Below are positions 10,632 through 20,512 of a stretch of 64,000 nt of DNA, one piece after another. This DNA is from Ophiocordyceps camponoti-saundersi (nom. inval.) (taxonomy: Eukaryota > Ascomycota > Sordariomycetes > Hypocreales > Ophiocordycipitaceae), in the NCBI GenBank assembly GCA_003339415.1, contig PDHQ01000040.1, positions 150,380 to 214,379 on the forward strand. The letters run 5' to 3'. Under the pieces are notes generated by a model. That model was not told the DNA's origin, made no database searches, and saw only the letters and a list, made by a program, of their open reading frames with translations. Position 1 is the stretch's first letter. Each line of letters starts with the position of its first letter. The translations under genes and the position numbers were made by a program.

Positions 10632-13349
10632 TTACTCCATCTTGCTGTAACGCTCGCGAGCCTTCTGTTGTGCCGCCGTGAGGTAGCTGTTGTAGCTGTC
10701 TGTTGTGCGTCCCTCGGCAACTTCGACCGCGTCGCCGAGCTTCCCACCCTCTGCGCCGAGGCCGACGCCGTCTTTGTATGCGTTGACCGTCAGAGCCTCG
10801 GTGACTCCCCCGCCCTGGGCCCCGAGTCCGCTGCCGACAGACCAGCCCATCTTGGCCAGCATGCCCGCGCCCTTTGACTCGGCCGGCTTCTTGCCTTCTT
10901 CCTTGGCCTCCTGCGTCTGCTCCTGCTGCGCCGGCTTCGTCTCTGGTTTGTCAGGCTGGTTGTGCGCCTCACGTCGCTCCTTGGCCCGGTCGCGGTATTG
11001 TGCCGTGTCCGCCGCCGCCGCCGCCGCCAAGGCCAAGTTCTCATCGCGAATACGTATCCGAGGCAGCGCCTTGCTTACCTTCTCCGGGTCCTGCGTCGCC
11101 CTCTGGTGCCTCTTGGACTTCTCGTGTCTGTTGACTTCGTCCACTGTCTTATATCTCTCCGAACAGATCAGGCAAAGGAGCATTTCGCGATAAACATAAG
11201 AAACCTCTGCGTCACCCCCAGCCTCCGTCTTCTCCGGCTGGGCCGCCGGCTGCTCCGCTTTGGCCGACTGCGGTTTGGCCGCCGTCTCAGGGGTTGTCTT
11301 GCCCGTCAGCGAGAATTTGACCGACGCGCCGCGCGGCAGCTCGCCCGCCGCAGGGCCCTGGGCGATTTCCTCGTGTCTGCGTTGCCAAAAGGCCATCTGT
11401 GCCGCCATGACAGGAGCCTTCTTGGCGGTCGGGTCGGCCAAGGGATCGTCCGCCTTACGCTTCTTGGATTTTTGACCATCTGCCTTCTCTGCCGCCGTCT
11501 TTGTCGCTTCGTCGTCCCAAGGAAGAGGATCCGCCGCCACAACCTTAGGGCTCGCATACAAATCAAGATCTCGATATCTGACTCGCAGAGCCGGGTTGAA
11601 GATGGGCGTAAACGACATGAATTCGATCTCGGGCGTTATGGGTCGATCCTCCGGGATGAAGACGCCGAGGTGAATCAGTCCAATAGTTACCGGTTTGCCG
11701 GCAATCTCGAATGAGCGCGTCATTTGGTACTTCTTCAAGGCTTGATGCGCGTCGCCTTTGGTCCAGAACTCGGCGAAGCCATACGGCAACTTGTCCTCGG
11801 TGCCGACCTTGCGCATGAGGAACACGCGATGCAGCGAGCCGGGCCGCGCCCCGAAGCCAGCACCGTCCACGGAAGGCGCCGTCGACTTGAGCTTGGGTGC
11901 CTCGTCCTTGGGCTTGTCTGCCTTGACAAGTTCGAGTCGTTTCATCTCCTGCGCTAGCATATCCTCGTCCATGTGCGGCGGCAACGGATAGACGCAAAGG
12001 ATCTGCACCTTGCTATCCCCCTCCCTGGCGATATCGTGAGATCCAGTGCGCTCCAAAGTTCCCCCATTGGCTGAACGAGGTGCATGTAAGCCATACTGAA
12101 CTAGTCGTCTCCAAGGCCATCCGTACATACCCGGAGCAGCATTGCACCGCTTGCAGTGGATGCGCGAGGCAAAATTGCGGTATCCGCACTGCAACGAGCG
12201 TTAGCCGGCCAAGTACGAATATCACACATGCAGGGGCAACACGTACTGATGCGCAATTCCAGTCAGTACCGCCCGAAACCTGCTGAGCCTCCCTCTCACC
12301 GCCGTGGCTGCGAGCAAAATGGATGAAGACCTGAAACTTGCCATCTGGCACGTCATCAGTCGAGTGCAGCATATGGATGAGGAGTTTTGGGAAATGCTCC
12401 TTGACGAAGACAGTGGCATCGTCAACGGTTTTGAACTGGACAAATGCTCTGGAGCTGGCCGCAGAGTGTATAACTCGTACGTCTATGGTCGGGAACTGAA
12501 CTGCGATGGACGAGCCAAGAAGGCCATCGCGTAGCTACATGAATGTTAGCTATGTTCAAGGCGTGCAATGAATGACAACCTACCATGGGGTTTGTAATAG
12601 TACGGGGGATGCCCTCTAACATGACCGTATCAGTCGGCCTTCCGGCGTCGCGAATGCGGCTGCGGGACTGGCTTCTCCGATGACGCTCATGTCCGTTGTC
12701 ATCGCCGTGAAAGCGGCTTCTCCGGTCGTCTCCGCGCTGAGGCTCGTCTCCGTCACGAGGTCCACGAGCACGCGAGTGCCGACGATCAGGTTCTCGTCGA
12801 TAGCCATCGTCATACATGTCCTGGTAGTTCCGCTTGTCCTGATAATTGGGCATGTGGTGAGAATATCTTTCCTCACGATAGGAAGGCTCATCGGCGTAGT
12901 CATGTTCGTCTCGATGGTAATCTTGTTCGTCCCGGTCATCAAAGCGCGGGCGACGCGACTCCCCATCACGGTTCGAAGTGTATCCATCGCCTCGCGCACG
13001 GTAGCGATCGTCACGGCGGTCATCATAGAAGTCCCTATCGCGATCCCCGGCGTCGCGAGTATGACGCGAGTATCTCCCCTGCTGATCGCCGTATGGATTC
13101 ATATCTTGCCTCGGAGATCGGGCAGATTCCCGTCGCCCCGTGGGTAAGTTAGCTCTCATAACTCAGGATAAACTCTTAGGATGGCTCCTCAGGTGCTGTC
13201 AAGGCGCAGGCTGTGGCTTTACCCTGCCGCGAACGGTAGAAGTCGTCGACGTCGTCTCTGAAGCCTGCGTCGTCGTCTTTGTCGCGGTACGGGCCAGGGT
13301 TGTGGTGTCGCCCGCGGCTGGGGGATCGTGAGGGGTAGTCGTCGTACAT
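10632..13349 (-). CDS. RBM5/RBM10-like splicing factor: two RRMs, RanBP2 zinc finger, C2H2 finger, G-patch
   Basis: Five exons read on the minus strand, 13349-13223, 13152-12584, 12534-12247, 12188-12131 and 12070-10632, join in phase to 826 residues. The order is: an Arg/Asp/Tyr/Ser-rich start (MYDDYPSRSPSRG), RRM1 from about 217 (VMLEGIPRTITNPM), a RanBP2-type finger at about 322-345 (DWNC..C then HCKRC), a second RRM-like domain at about 365-470 with a long insertion, a C2H2 finger at about 640-668 (LCLICSERY...HEKSKRH) and a G-patch at about 748-795 (MLAKMGWSVGSGLGAQGGG). This is the domain order of RBM5/RBM10, components of early spliceosomal A complexes that influence splice-site choice. 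It is probably nuclear. The RanBP2 finger is split by introns, so it is invisible without splicing. It is divergent with the MoaE gene over about 510 bases. Confidence 0.88.
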
Positions 13350-13861
13350 AGCGAAGGCTAGGGACCCCACGGTCGCTCGGGTCGGCGGGCAGCGCAAGAA
13401 GAGAGGGAGGGATATGGGCGAGGGGGAAACGCCAAGGGTGTTGAGGGTTGACGATGTTTTTCTCCTCTTGTCTTTTCCCAAGGTGGGCGAAAGAAGCGAG
13501 CAGTTGGCGGCTGGTGGAGAAGATAAAATGATGACATATCTATGCTGAGTCAGCTTCTTCCTGTGCTAGCCCGTACCGTCGGCCGTATCTTCACGACGAA
13601 GGCGACACGGCAGATAGAGGCGAAGATGACTTTTCTAGTACCTACATTCAGCTTCGATACATCTGCCGGATGTGCCACAAACGCGGAGATGCTGCACAAT
13701 CCAGAAGCCTTCCATAACATCCTTGCTGATGCCATTGTTTTCGTCGGCAGCTTCTGCGGCCGCCGAGACCCGGCACCGGACCGACTCAGCCCTTGTCATG
13801 ACGAGTGGCAGATCCCCGCTCTTCAGGCCAACCCCTCTCCTCAATAACAATAAACCTCATC
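13350..13861. promoter_or_regulatory. shared divergent intergenic region (splicing factor / MoaE)
   Basis: About 510 bases separate the two divergent starts and must contain both promoters. Short open frames in it, including extensions upstream of each chosen ATG, show no family resemblance. No clear TATA element was seen. Confidence 0.4.
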
Positions 13862-14408
13862 ATGGCCGAAGACGAGATATGGGAGCTCTCCAGAGACGGA
13901 TGCCACGTCTCTTTGACGAAAGAGAACCTTAGCGTCGAAGCTGTTATGGATAGAGTCCGCAGCCCCGAAGCCGGCGCAATTGTCCTCTTCGTCGGTAAGC
14001 AACCAATTGTCTCCTCCGGCTTTCTTCTTACGACGTCAGCTAACTTATCGCGCTGCAGGTACGACGCGCGATAACTTCGCCGGTAAAGCGGTTAAGGAGC
14101 TTCAATACACGGCGTACAACGGGCTCGCTTTGCGGACGATGCTGACCATCGCCGAGGACATACGGCAAAGGCACGGGCTCAAGGGTATCGCCATGGTTCA
14201 TCGTCTCGGCACCGTCCCCATCGGTGAGGAGAGCATCCTGATTGCCGTCTCGGCACCGCACAGGCAGGCCGCGTGGAGGGCGGGAGAGGAGGCGCTTGAG
14301 GCTTGCAAGGCAAAAGTTGAGGTCTGGAAGCGCGAGGAGTTTCACGACGGTAACGGCGTGTGGCGGGCGAATCGGGACGGCATAGCAGGACAACGGATTG
14401 ATCGCTAA
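13862..14408 (+). CDS. cnxH: molybdopterin synthase catalytic (large) subunit, MoaE/MOCS2B type
   Basis: Two exons, 13862-13994 and 14059-14408, join in phase to 160 residues, the usual MoaE length. Motifs include AGAIVLFVG then TTRDNF split by the intron, a Tyr-rich ELQYTAYN segment, MVHRLGTVPIGEESILIAVSAPHR and the late KVEVWKREEF with the lysine and tryptophan typical of the active site. The enzyme, with the MoaD-type small subunit, inserts the dithiolene sulfurs into cyclic pyranopterin monophosphate to make molybdopterin, which nitrate reductase needs. Aspergillus genetics calls this subunit cnxH; the symbol is given on that family identity. An in-frame start 57 bases upstream would add residues that the family lacks. 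Confidence 0.92.
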
Positions 14409-14555
14409 AAATATCATTACAAGTATTCAGTGGTCGGGCGAATCAGCCCTGACGATGAAGCCGCAACGCTGATGCCATCCGAATATGCCTGATTGGTATC
14501 CCATAATTCTCATTCCTCGCTGTTCCGTGAATCTCGCGCAACCACTATCGGCACC

Positions 14556-15091
14556 TCAACTCTGATATTTGGGTGGAGGCTCTTGAATCCATTCCATGGG
14601 ACAAGGTGGCGGATGGCAAAGACCCGGGCGGCGGCCATACATACCTGACATCAAGTCAGCAAGAAAACTTACTCTACGCAACGTCCTCGCAGCGTCACTT
14701 ACTGATGTGTCCGCTATATGCCTGAGCGTACGTCATGGTTTCCCCCAGACCGTCAACCTCGATGGGCTCCGTGAGCGCAGATGGGTAGACGACAATGCCA
14801 TACTCCATGAACAGTCCATCCCAAAACATGTGCGGCAGGCTGCGAGGTAGAGCATGAGATGTCGTACTCGACCTCGGCCAGCTCGGGACCTTACCTGTAC
14901 TGGCCTTGCCTTATGCAGGCATGGACAAACAGACACACCGTCTCGAGGACCAACTCGCCATCCTCGATGGCGCGGTCAAGTTGCTCGCCGTCCAGTGCAC
15001 ATATGCGTTTTAGCCTCTCCAGGGAGTAATGGCGAGCCTTGTTCCATCCTTTGGCAATGATGGCCAGATCCTGTTGGGGCAGATGTTCCAT
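14556..15091 (-). CDS. small protein of unknown function (140 residues)
   Basis: I do not recognise the family. Three exons on the minus strand, 15091-14895, 14839-14703 and 14644-14556, join in phase to 140 residues through canonical introns (gtaagg donor with cgcag acceptor; gtaagt with gtcag). The protein starts MEHLPQQDLAIIAKGWNKAR, is helical and acidic in the middle (LDRAIEDGELVLETVCLFV), then has an aromatic stretch PHMFWDGLFMEYGI and a Pro-rich end with a Cys pair. There is no signal peptide; it is probably cytosolic or nuclear. Coherent splicing and sensible composition across all three exons argue that it is real. It converges with the MoaE gene, with 147 bases between stop codons. 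Confidence 0.62.
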
Positions 15092-15679
15092 GATGGCGAT
15101 GTTCGAGAAGATGTTGAAATGTGGCTGACCAGGAAGTAGGTATTGAGGTAGGTAGGCAGGTGGTGAAAGAGGACAGCGGACGAGAAAGAGAAACAAAAGC
15201 GAAATAAAAGCAAGGCGATGAAGGAGAAGTTGGAACCGAGGCCTCACCTCCTTTCGACGTTAAGCACCTTGACGGTTGAAGGGCACATGAGGTCCGGGGG
15301 TAACCCTAGCAGTAGTCAGGCAGGCAGCTGTTTCTTTCCTAGATACATGCTGTTCCTTGCTCTCTGTTTGGGATTAGCCAGAGCCATTATCTATAAGGGT
15401 AGTAATCGCGGTAGCGAAACCCTTGCTTGCTAACCATCAAGGTGCATCGTGAACAGCCATAATCATGTGCGTCATCAACACCACCAACCACTAATGGGCA
15501 GTGTATGTGAGTAGGTGGGTGGAGATGGTTAGATGAGCCCAATGAGCAAATAGGGCTATCCAACGCCATCGAATTAGAGCCGCATGGCGAGCAGACTACA
15601 TGTACATCCATAACCGCGCAGCAAAGACTAAACAAACACACTACAACAGGTATCATCCATCTCTCTCGCCTCTCAGATT
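15092..15679. other. intergenic region, nothing recognised
   Basis: The region lies upstream of the small unknown gene and downstream of the ferric reductase gene, both on the minus strand. It includes a short TAGG-rich tract near 15138-15165. No gene, RNA or clear regulatory element was found. Confidence 0.45.
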
Positions 15680-18007
15680 TCACAGGGCAAAGTTCTCGGT
15701 ATGTAGGAACAGCTCTTCCAGCTCGTCGTCGCCCCAGATGGTAGCCTGTAGCCTGGCAACGGTATTGGCTACGCCCTCACGCATCGACGGCGGACCGCAG
15801 ACGAAGACGGCCGTCCGTCTGCCTAGGATGCCCCGGCCGTCGGTCCCGCCAGTCGCCCACTGACGGAGCATGTGGCCCAGCTGCGGACGGCCGTACTCGA
15901 TGGTCCATCCGCCGTCCATCTGGTGGGGGATCGGGAAGGCGAACCGAACCAGGCTCTTCTGCAACTCCGTCGGCGTCTCCGGAAAGCCGAAATCGAAGCC
16001 GGCGGGCGGTCCAAAGGTCGAGACCGGCCGCCTCTTGATGGCTGCTTCGTCAACGTACCGGAGATGGGCCAACTCAGGGGCTCGTACGTCGCTCTCGGTC
16101 GGACCGTTGCCACCTCCCGGAGAAGAGCTTCCCTCCGGAGCCGGAGGAGGAGGAGGCTGATGCTGATGCTGCAGGTAGCGCTGTTGCGGCAGCGCCGTGA
16201 TGCGATCCTCGTCCTCGGCACGAAGCTCGCGCTCGCGGTCGGCATCCCCCTGAGCTTCGGCCATGATCAGGGCCGAGTTCCGCTTAGAGGCGATGCCGGC
16301 GACGAAACCGTCCAGCTTGTCATGCAGCATGTGGTTCAGCGCCCGAGGGTTCTGATGATGGTAATCCGTCAAGTCATCCGCGTTCGGACGATGGCGCACG
16401 GCCGACGTCAGGAAGAACTTGCAGATGACGCTCTCGGGAGGCGCCGACTCCTGACAGATGCGCAGCTCCTCGCGGAACCAGTCCATAGCCTCGAAGCGCT
16501 TGAGCGCCCAGACGACCATAACCTTGCGGGTGATTGCTTTCCCGTCTCGCATCCGCTTCACGAGATTCAACAGCTGCGACATGAGCGAGGTGATGCCGCT
16601 CCCACCAGCAATGAGAATGCACGTATCAAAGGCCGCCAGTTCGCGTCGCATGCCTCCGTAAGGACCGTCGAGAAATGCGCGATATGTGTGCAGCGGACCC
16701 TTGGCTATGGCCGTCTGTAGTAGTCTTTGAGTGAAGCCGCGGTAGGGCTTGAAGACGAGGACGCAGTCGCGGTAGTTCTCCCCATAGTCCGATGGAAAGT
16801 CGTCGCTGCAAAGAGAAGCTATCGTGAACGGGTGGTTGCCCAGTAGCGAGATGGCCGGCATTCGCAGGTAGACGTACTGGCCCGGCCGCCAGCGTATCTG
16901 TGTTGGGATCGTCAGCTTGATAGCATTATCCGCCAGCAGCGTGATGGCGGCTTCGTCTCCGACCAGAAAAGACAGTCGCCCTGGCCGACTCCAGTTAAGC
17001 TTGAAGAAGAAGCGGGCGAGGTAGCAAACAACCCAGATGACGATGGTGGCGTAGAGATAGTCCCACGTCAGCAGATAATTCTTAGTATGCCAGAATAGCA
17101 GGCCGACGTAGACGATGCCGGCCGGCACGTGTAGCACGACAAAGGCCTCAAAGGCCGTCCTTCGAATCCAAGGAAGAGACGCAACGCATAACCAGGCCAG
17201 CGGCACGAAACAAGCGACACCAGTGCCGTAGATGAAGCCGCTGCCGTCCGGAAACAGCTGATTAAAGACCGACATGCCGTCGTCTCGCCACACCGGCTGG
17301 ACATAAAACGGCACCATGTGAACCAAGACCAACAGCAGACAGAGATAGCCAAGCCAGCGATGAATGACGTTGAGCCGGTCAGGGCCGATGCCAACGATGA
17401 GCGTCAGCAAGTTGGCCTTCATGCTGGTTGCGATGATCCACGGCGTCATGGCCACTGCCAACATGCCGGCGCGGATGGCCACGGGCGGCGACCCGAAGCG
17501 AATGCTCTGCCAGTATAGCGGCTGTTGTAGAAAGCAGTAGAGAGTCACCATTGCCACGGCCACGGCAGCGCAGGCCAGAACGGCCAAGGACGACGAAGTG
17601 AACCGATGCTTGCGCCACACCAGGTCCGGAATCGGCCGGTAGAAGATCCAGCGGAACAGAGCGAGCGTATCGTTGACCCAACTCACGGACGAGAAGTGCG
17701 CTCTCGGCCGAAACTGCTTATGGCCAAGGCCGGGCCCATCAGGGAAGAAGCCATGATGTTGCGTGCCGGGAGACGCAGAATAGTGCTGTTCGACCTCATG
17801 CTTGTATATCGCTTGCCGTATCTTATCCTGCCACAGGTGCCAGATGCGAACGATGACGACGACGGCCACGACAGCCAGTGCCAAGTATGTCCATCCCAAG
17901 CCGTATCGTCCTGCCCGAGACCACGGGTCTACGGCGTCAGCCTGCACCAGCCCCGGAGGACTGGTCGGCGTCAACGGTATATCGATGCGTCGCGCGAGGC
18001 CGGCCAT
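15680..18007 (-). CDS. ferric/cupric reductase transmembrane component (FRE family)
   Basis: Intronless frame of 775 residues starting at the ATG whose complement is 18005-18007. An N-terminal hydrophobic segment (YLALAVVAVVVIVRIW) precedes a ferric-reductase-like membrane core. Heme-binding histidines fit HRWLGYLCLLLVLVHMVPF and VLHVPAGIVYVGLLFWH. The cytosolic half has the FAD motif HPFTIAS, the NADPH glycine motif GGSGITSLMS and a late VFVCGPPSM. The family moves electrons from cytosolic NADPH through FAD and two hemes across the membrane to reduce Fe(III) or Cu(II) before uptake. A Pro/Gly/Ser-rich insertion of about 100 residues sits between the NADPH motifs. It is divergent with RRP43. 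I could not find a convincing iron-responsive GATA site upstream. Confidence 0.93.
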   Translation of the reverse strand: MAGLARRIDIPLTPTSPPGLVQADAVDPWSRAGRYGLGWTYLALAVVAVVVIVRIWHLWQDKIRQAIYKHEVEQHYSASPGTQHHGFFPDGPGLGHKQFRPRAHFSSVSWVNDTLALFRWIFYRPIPDLVWRKHRFTSSSLAVLACAAVAVAMVTLYCFLQQPLYWQSIRFGSPPVAIRAGMLAVAMTPWIIATSMKANLLTLIVGIGPDRLNVIHRWLGYLCLLLVLVHMVPFYVQPVWRDDGMSVFNQLFPDGSGFIYGTGVACFVPLAWLCVASLPWIRRTAFEAFVVLHVPAGIVYVGLLFWHTKNYLLTWDYLYATIVIWVVCYLARFFFKLNWSRPGRLSFLVGDEAAITLLADNAIKLTIPTQIRWRPGQYVYLRMPAISLLGNHPFTIASLCSDDFPSDYGENYRDCVLVFKPYRGFTQRLLQTAIAKGPLHTYRAFLDGPYGGMRRELAAFDTCILIAGGSGITSLMSQLLNLVKRMRDGKAITRKVMVVWALKRFEAMDWFREELRICQESAPPESVICKFFLTSAVRHRPNADDLTDYHHQNPRALNHMLHDKLDGFVAGIASKRNSALIMAEAQGDADRERELRAEDEDRITALPQQRYLQHQHQPPPPPAPEGSSSPGGGNGPTESDVRAPELAHLRYVDEAAIKRRPVSTFGPPAGFDFGFPETPTELQKSLVRFAFPIPHQMDGGWTIEYGRPQLGHMLRQWATGGTDGRGILGRRTAVFVCGPPSMREGVANTVARLQATIWGDDELEELFLHTENFAL

Positions 18008-19129
18008 TCCTTGGTCGACAACATGGGCCGCTTCTCAACTGCGCACCACCATGGCCCGGACAGATGGTCGAGGGGGGGGGGGGCGTCAAAAAGGGAACAG
18101 AAACAAGACGGTAGCACGGACCGGAACAGGGGGGGGGGGTTAGAAAAGGCGGTTGGGCCACCTGCGGAGGAGAAGCAGCAGGCGCTGATATATCCGAGCA
18201 AACGTCCATCCATCCACGCTGGAGTTGGGCGGCTGACGCTGGCTCGAGATTGGCTGCCACATCTCATTTTCCCACCCTTGTCAAGCAAAGACTTGCCAGC
18301 GAACTTTTCCCTCCTCTCCTCCCTCTCTGTTCCTTTTTCCTTTCTCTTTATTATTGCTGCTCTTATTCACCCTGGACGTCGGATTGGGCGGCCGCATACC
18401 CGGCGCATAGGCGAAGATACAGGACCGGCGCCAAAAGATGGTTCCTGATTCGCTCCGAGCCGGTGGCACCTTTCTTGTCACCTCCAGTCTGCTTTCGGGT
18501 CTTCGCATGAACCGACCCCAATGCGAGCCTGCTGTGTAGTGCCGGCTGTGAGTTGTCGGCACGGCTGAAGCCCATCTCCTACATGATGTATAAGTGTAGG
18601 GCTTTATGAGTAGGGAGGCCCGCGTCCGTATGCTACGTTGTAAGCACGTCATGCCGGTAACCAAGATGTATGCAATATATGTAATCGCACTCATTTGCAG
18701 AGCTCCCCTCTGCCAGGCTGTCAGCGGCGTTGCTGTCAGCGGAAATGAAGCCTGTTGTTTTCCGTCTTCCGTCTTCTTACTCGTATTCGTAAACATTCGC
18801 AAGATAAGATCGCGATTGTTATCAGTTAATCAGCATCTGCGATTTTGACGCCCCATGTGGCCGTAGGCCACGTGCGTGTGCACGTGACACGCCCATCCAC
18901 ACATGTATTAGCTTAGCTCGGCCATGCAGGGCTCTGGCCACAGAATACAAGATCATCACATCCCACACTCATCGTGCCACCGTACACCCCACGAGGCTGC
19001 GCAGCCAACGACTCATCCTTCACCTTTCGTGCTTTCCGTCAAACCTCTGTTAATACCTTTTGATATCTTCTCTCTCCGTCTGGCGCTCTCTTATACCAGG
19101 CCTCTTTCGTGGGGACGCAAGTCGGCGCC
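18008..19129. promoter_or_regulatory. divergent intergenic region (ferric reductase / RRP43)
   Basis: This 1.1 kb stretch must hold both promoters. It has G runs at about 18072-18083 and 18127-18138 and, closer to RRP43, the paired CACGTG boxes described separately. Open frames on either strand are not protein-like. Confidence 0.45.
18869..18886. promoter_or_regulatory. paired CACGTG E-boxes
   Basis: Two perfect CACGTG palindromes lie 12 bases apart, at 18869-18874 and 18881-18886, in GTG/CAC-rich sequence about 250 bases upstream of the RRP43 start. CACGTG is the site of basic helix-loop-helix factors such as Cbf1-type or SREBP-type proteins. Function here is inferred only from motif and position. 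Confidence 0.4.
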
Positions 19130-20146
19130 ATGGGACTCTCCCGTGCCACCTTCGCCAAGCTCTCGCCTTACCCCTACCTCCTCGCTAACCTTGAGCCATC
19201 TGACAATGCCGTCGCGCCCGCCCGAAGCAACGGCCGCGCCCCGGACGAGCCTCGACCGCCGACGGTGAATCTCTCGAGCCTTACATATACGCAGGGTAGC
19301 GCCGTTGTGCGCATGGGGAACACCACTGCCATCTGCGGCGTGCGCGGCGAGACCATCTTGACGCGGGACATCCCCAACTACAATGCCGCCAATGTCGAAA
19401 CCGAACTGAGCGATTATAACCTGATCGTGCCTAATGTCGACTTGATGACCGGCTGCGCTCCCCAGTTTTTGCCCGGGGGTCCCCCGTGTGTACTCCAGCA
19501 GACGCTCAGCTCGCAGATATACACCCTCCTTCACAGCTCGAGCCTCATAGAGCCTGACCAGCTACGGATACGGTATAAGCAACCTGAAGTCGACGAGGAC
19601 CAGTCCATGGTTGACGACACCGAGGTAGCGGTCGAGACCACCGATCAGCGAGTGGCTGCTTATTGGGTGCTCTTCATCGACATCGTCTTCATCTCTTTCG
19701 ACGGCAACCCCTTCGACACTGCCTGGGCTGCCGTTCTGGCCGCACTGGGCGACACCAAGCTGCCGCGCGCAACATACGATGCCGACAAGGAGCTCGTCTT
19801 CTGCACAAGAGAGAACCCTAGACCCCTGATCATAACCGGCATGCCCGTTGCCTGTACCGTTTCCGTCTTCACCGGCCGGGAAACAGACCGGCCTACAAGC
19901 GGCAAACATTGGCTACTGTTGGATCCAGACATGATGGAGGAGTCTCTATGCGACGAGAGCGCCACTATCGTCGTCGACTGCACCGACGGTGAGATGCGGA
20001 TATTGTCGCTGTCCAAGCATGGAGGCATAGTCTTGTCGCCCAAGGCGCTGCAGTCGGAGGTGTTTTTGGGTTGGGCGAAGAGGCGGTGGAAGGAAGTGAT
20101 TGCTGCCATCAAAGCCCAGCCGGCGTCAGAAAATTACGCTCTCTAG
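19130..20146 (+). CDS. RRP43: exosome complex subunit Rrp43 (RNase PH-like)
   Basis: Intronless frame of 338 residues. The start is the ATG at 19130 (MGLSRATFAKLSPYPYLLANLE). RNase-PH-fold features are present: GSAVVRMGNTTAICGVRGE, LIVPNVDLMTGCAPQF, WVLFIDIVFISFDGNPFDTAW with AAVLAALGDTKLP, and a C-terminal core ending CTDGEMRILSLSKHGG. This matches the Rrp43/EXOSC8 subunit of the ring of the RNA exosome, which processes and degrades RNA in nucleus and cytoplasm. Ring subunits in this family are generally catalytically inactive and act structurally. An acidic insertion at about residues 150-175 (EVDEDQSMVDDTEVAVE) is probably a surface loop. Very close spacing follows with MRS6 downstream on the same strand. 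Confidence 0.92.
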   Translation: MGLSRATFAKLSPYPYLLANLEPSDNAVAPARSNGRAPDEPRPPTVNLSSLTYTQGSAVVRMGNTTAICGVRGETILTRDIPNYNAANVETELSDYNLIVPNVDLMTGCAPQFLPGGPPCVLQQTLSSQIYTLLHSSSLIEPDQLRIRYKQPEVDEDQSMVDDTEVAVETTDQRVAAYWVLFIDIVFISFDGNPFDTAWAAVLAALGDTKLPRATYDADKELVFCTRENPRPLIITGMPVACTVSVFTGRETDRPTSGKHWLLLDPDMMEESLCDESATIVVDCTDGEMRILSLSKHGGIVLSPKALQSEVFLGWAKRRWKEVIAAIKAQPASENYAL

Positions 20147-20512
20147 GTAGGTAGTTGCGAGTATTGCAAGAGTTGGCAACTCAGTAAGTGCAGTGTGTCA
20201 ACCATTCGAACCACCGTCTCAGGCTTTATTCGACGGCAGTAGATACCGGCAGACAGATTGATCTACCGCTTGACAACGAATTGTATACGCAGCGCATCGC
20301 CTACGTGCAAAAAGGCGCGGCGCGTTGCGGGTGGGCGGTTGTTGAAGTCGTGAAAGGGCTATGAGATTTTTTGCACCATTAAACCCATCGTCACGTGTTG
20401 AGTCATGCATTTACCCCGGAGACACCTTTTCCCCCATTCCGACGCACACTTCTTCGTTCCGCCCCTTCTTTGCCCTGACGCGCCTCGCTTAACATCCCAT
20501 CATCGCACTCCC
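20147..20512. promoter_or_regulatory. RRP43-MRS6 intergenic region with CACGTG and TGAGTCA sites
   Basis: This 366-base spacer carries a CACGTG at 20392-20397 and, two bases later, a TGAGTCA at 20399-20405, about 110 bases upstream of the MRS6 start. TGAGTCA is the bZIP (Gcn4/CPC1, AP-1) consensus. The adjoining arrangement suggests a compact promoter, but no function is shown. Confidence 0.4.

Noticed and set aside
10962..11714. 250-residue plus-strand frame
   Set aside because: Antisense to the RBM5-like gene, whose domains are clear on the minus strand.
15872..16720. 282-residue plus-strand frame
   Set aside because: Antisense shadow of the ferric reductase C-terminal half.
19109..19129. 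Upstream GTG start for RRP43
   Set aside because: Not expected to be used in this eukaryotic gene; the ATG at 19130 matches the family start.
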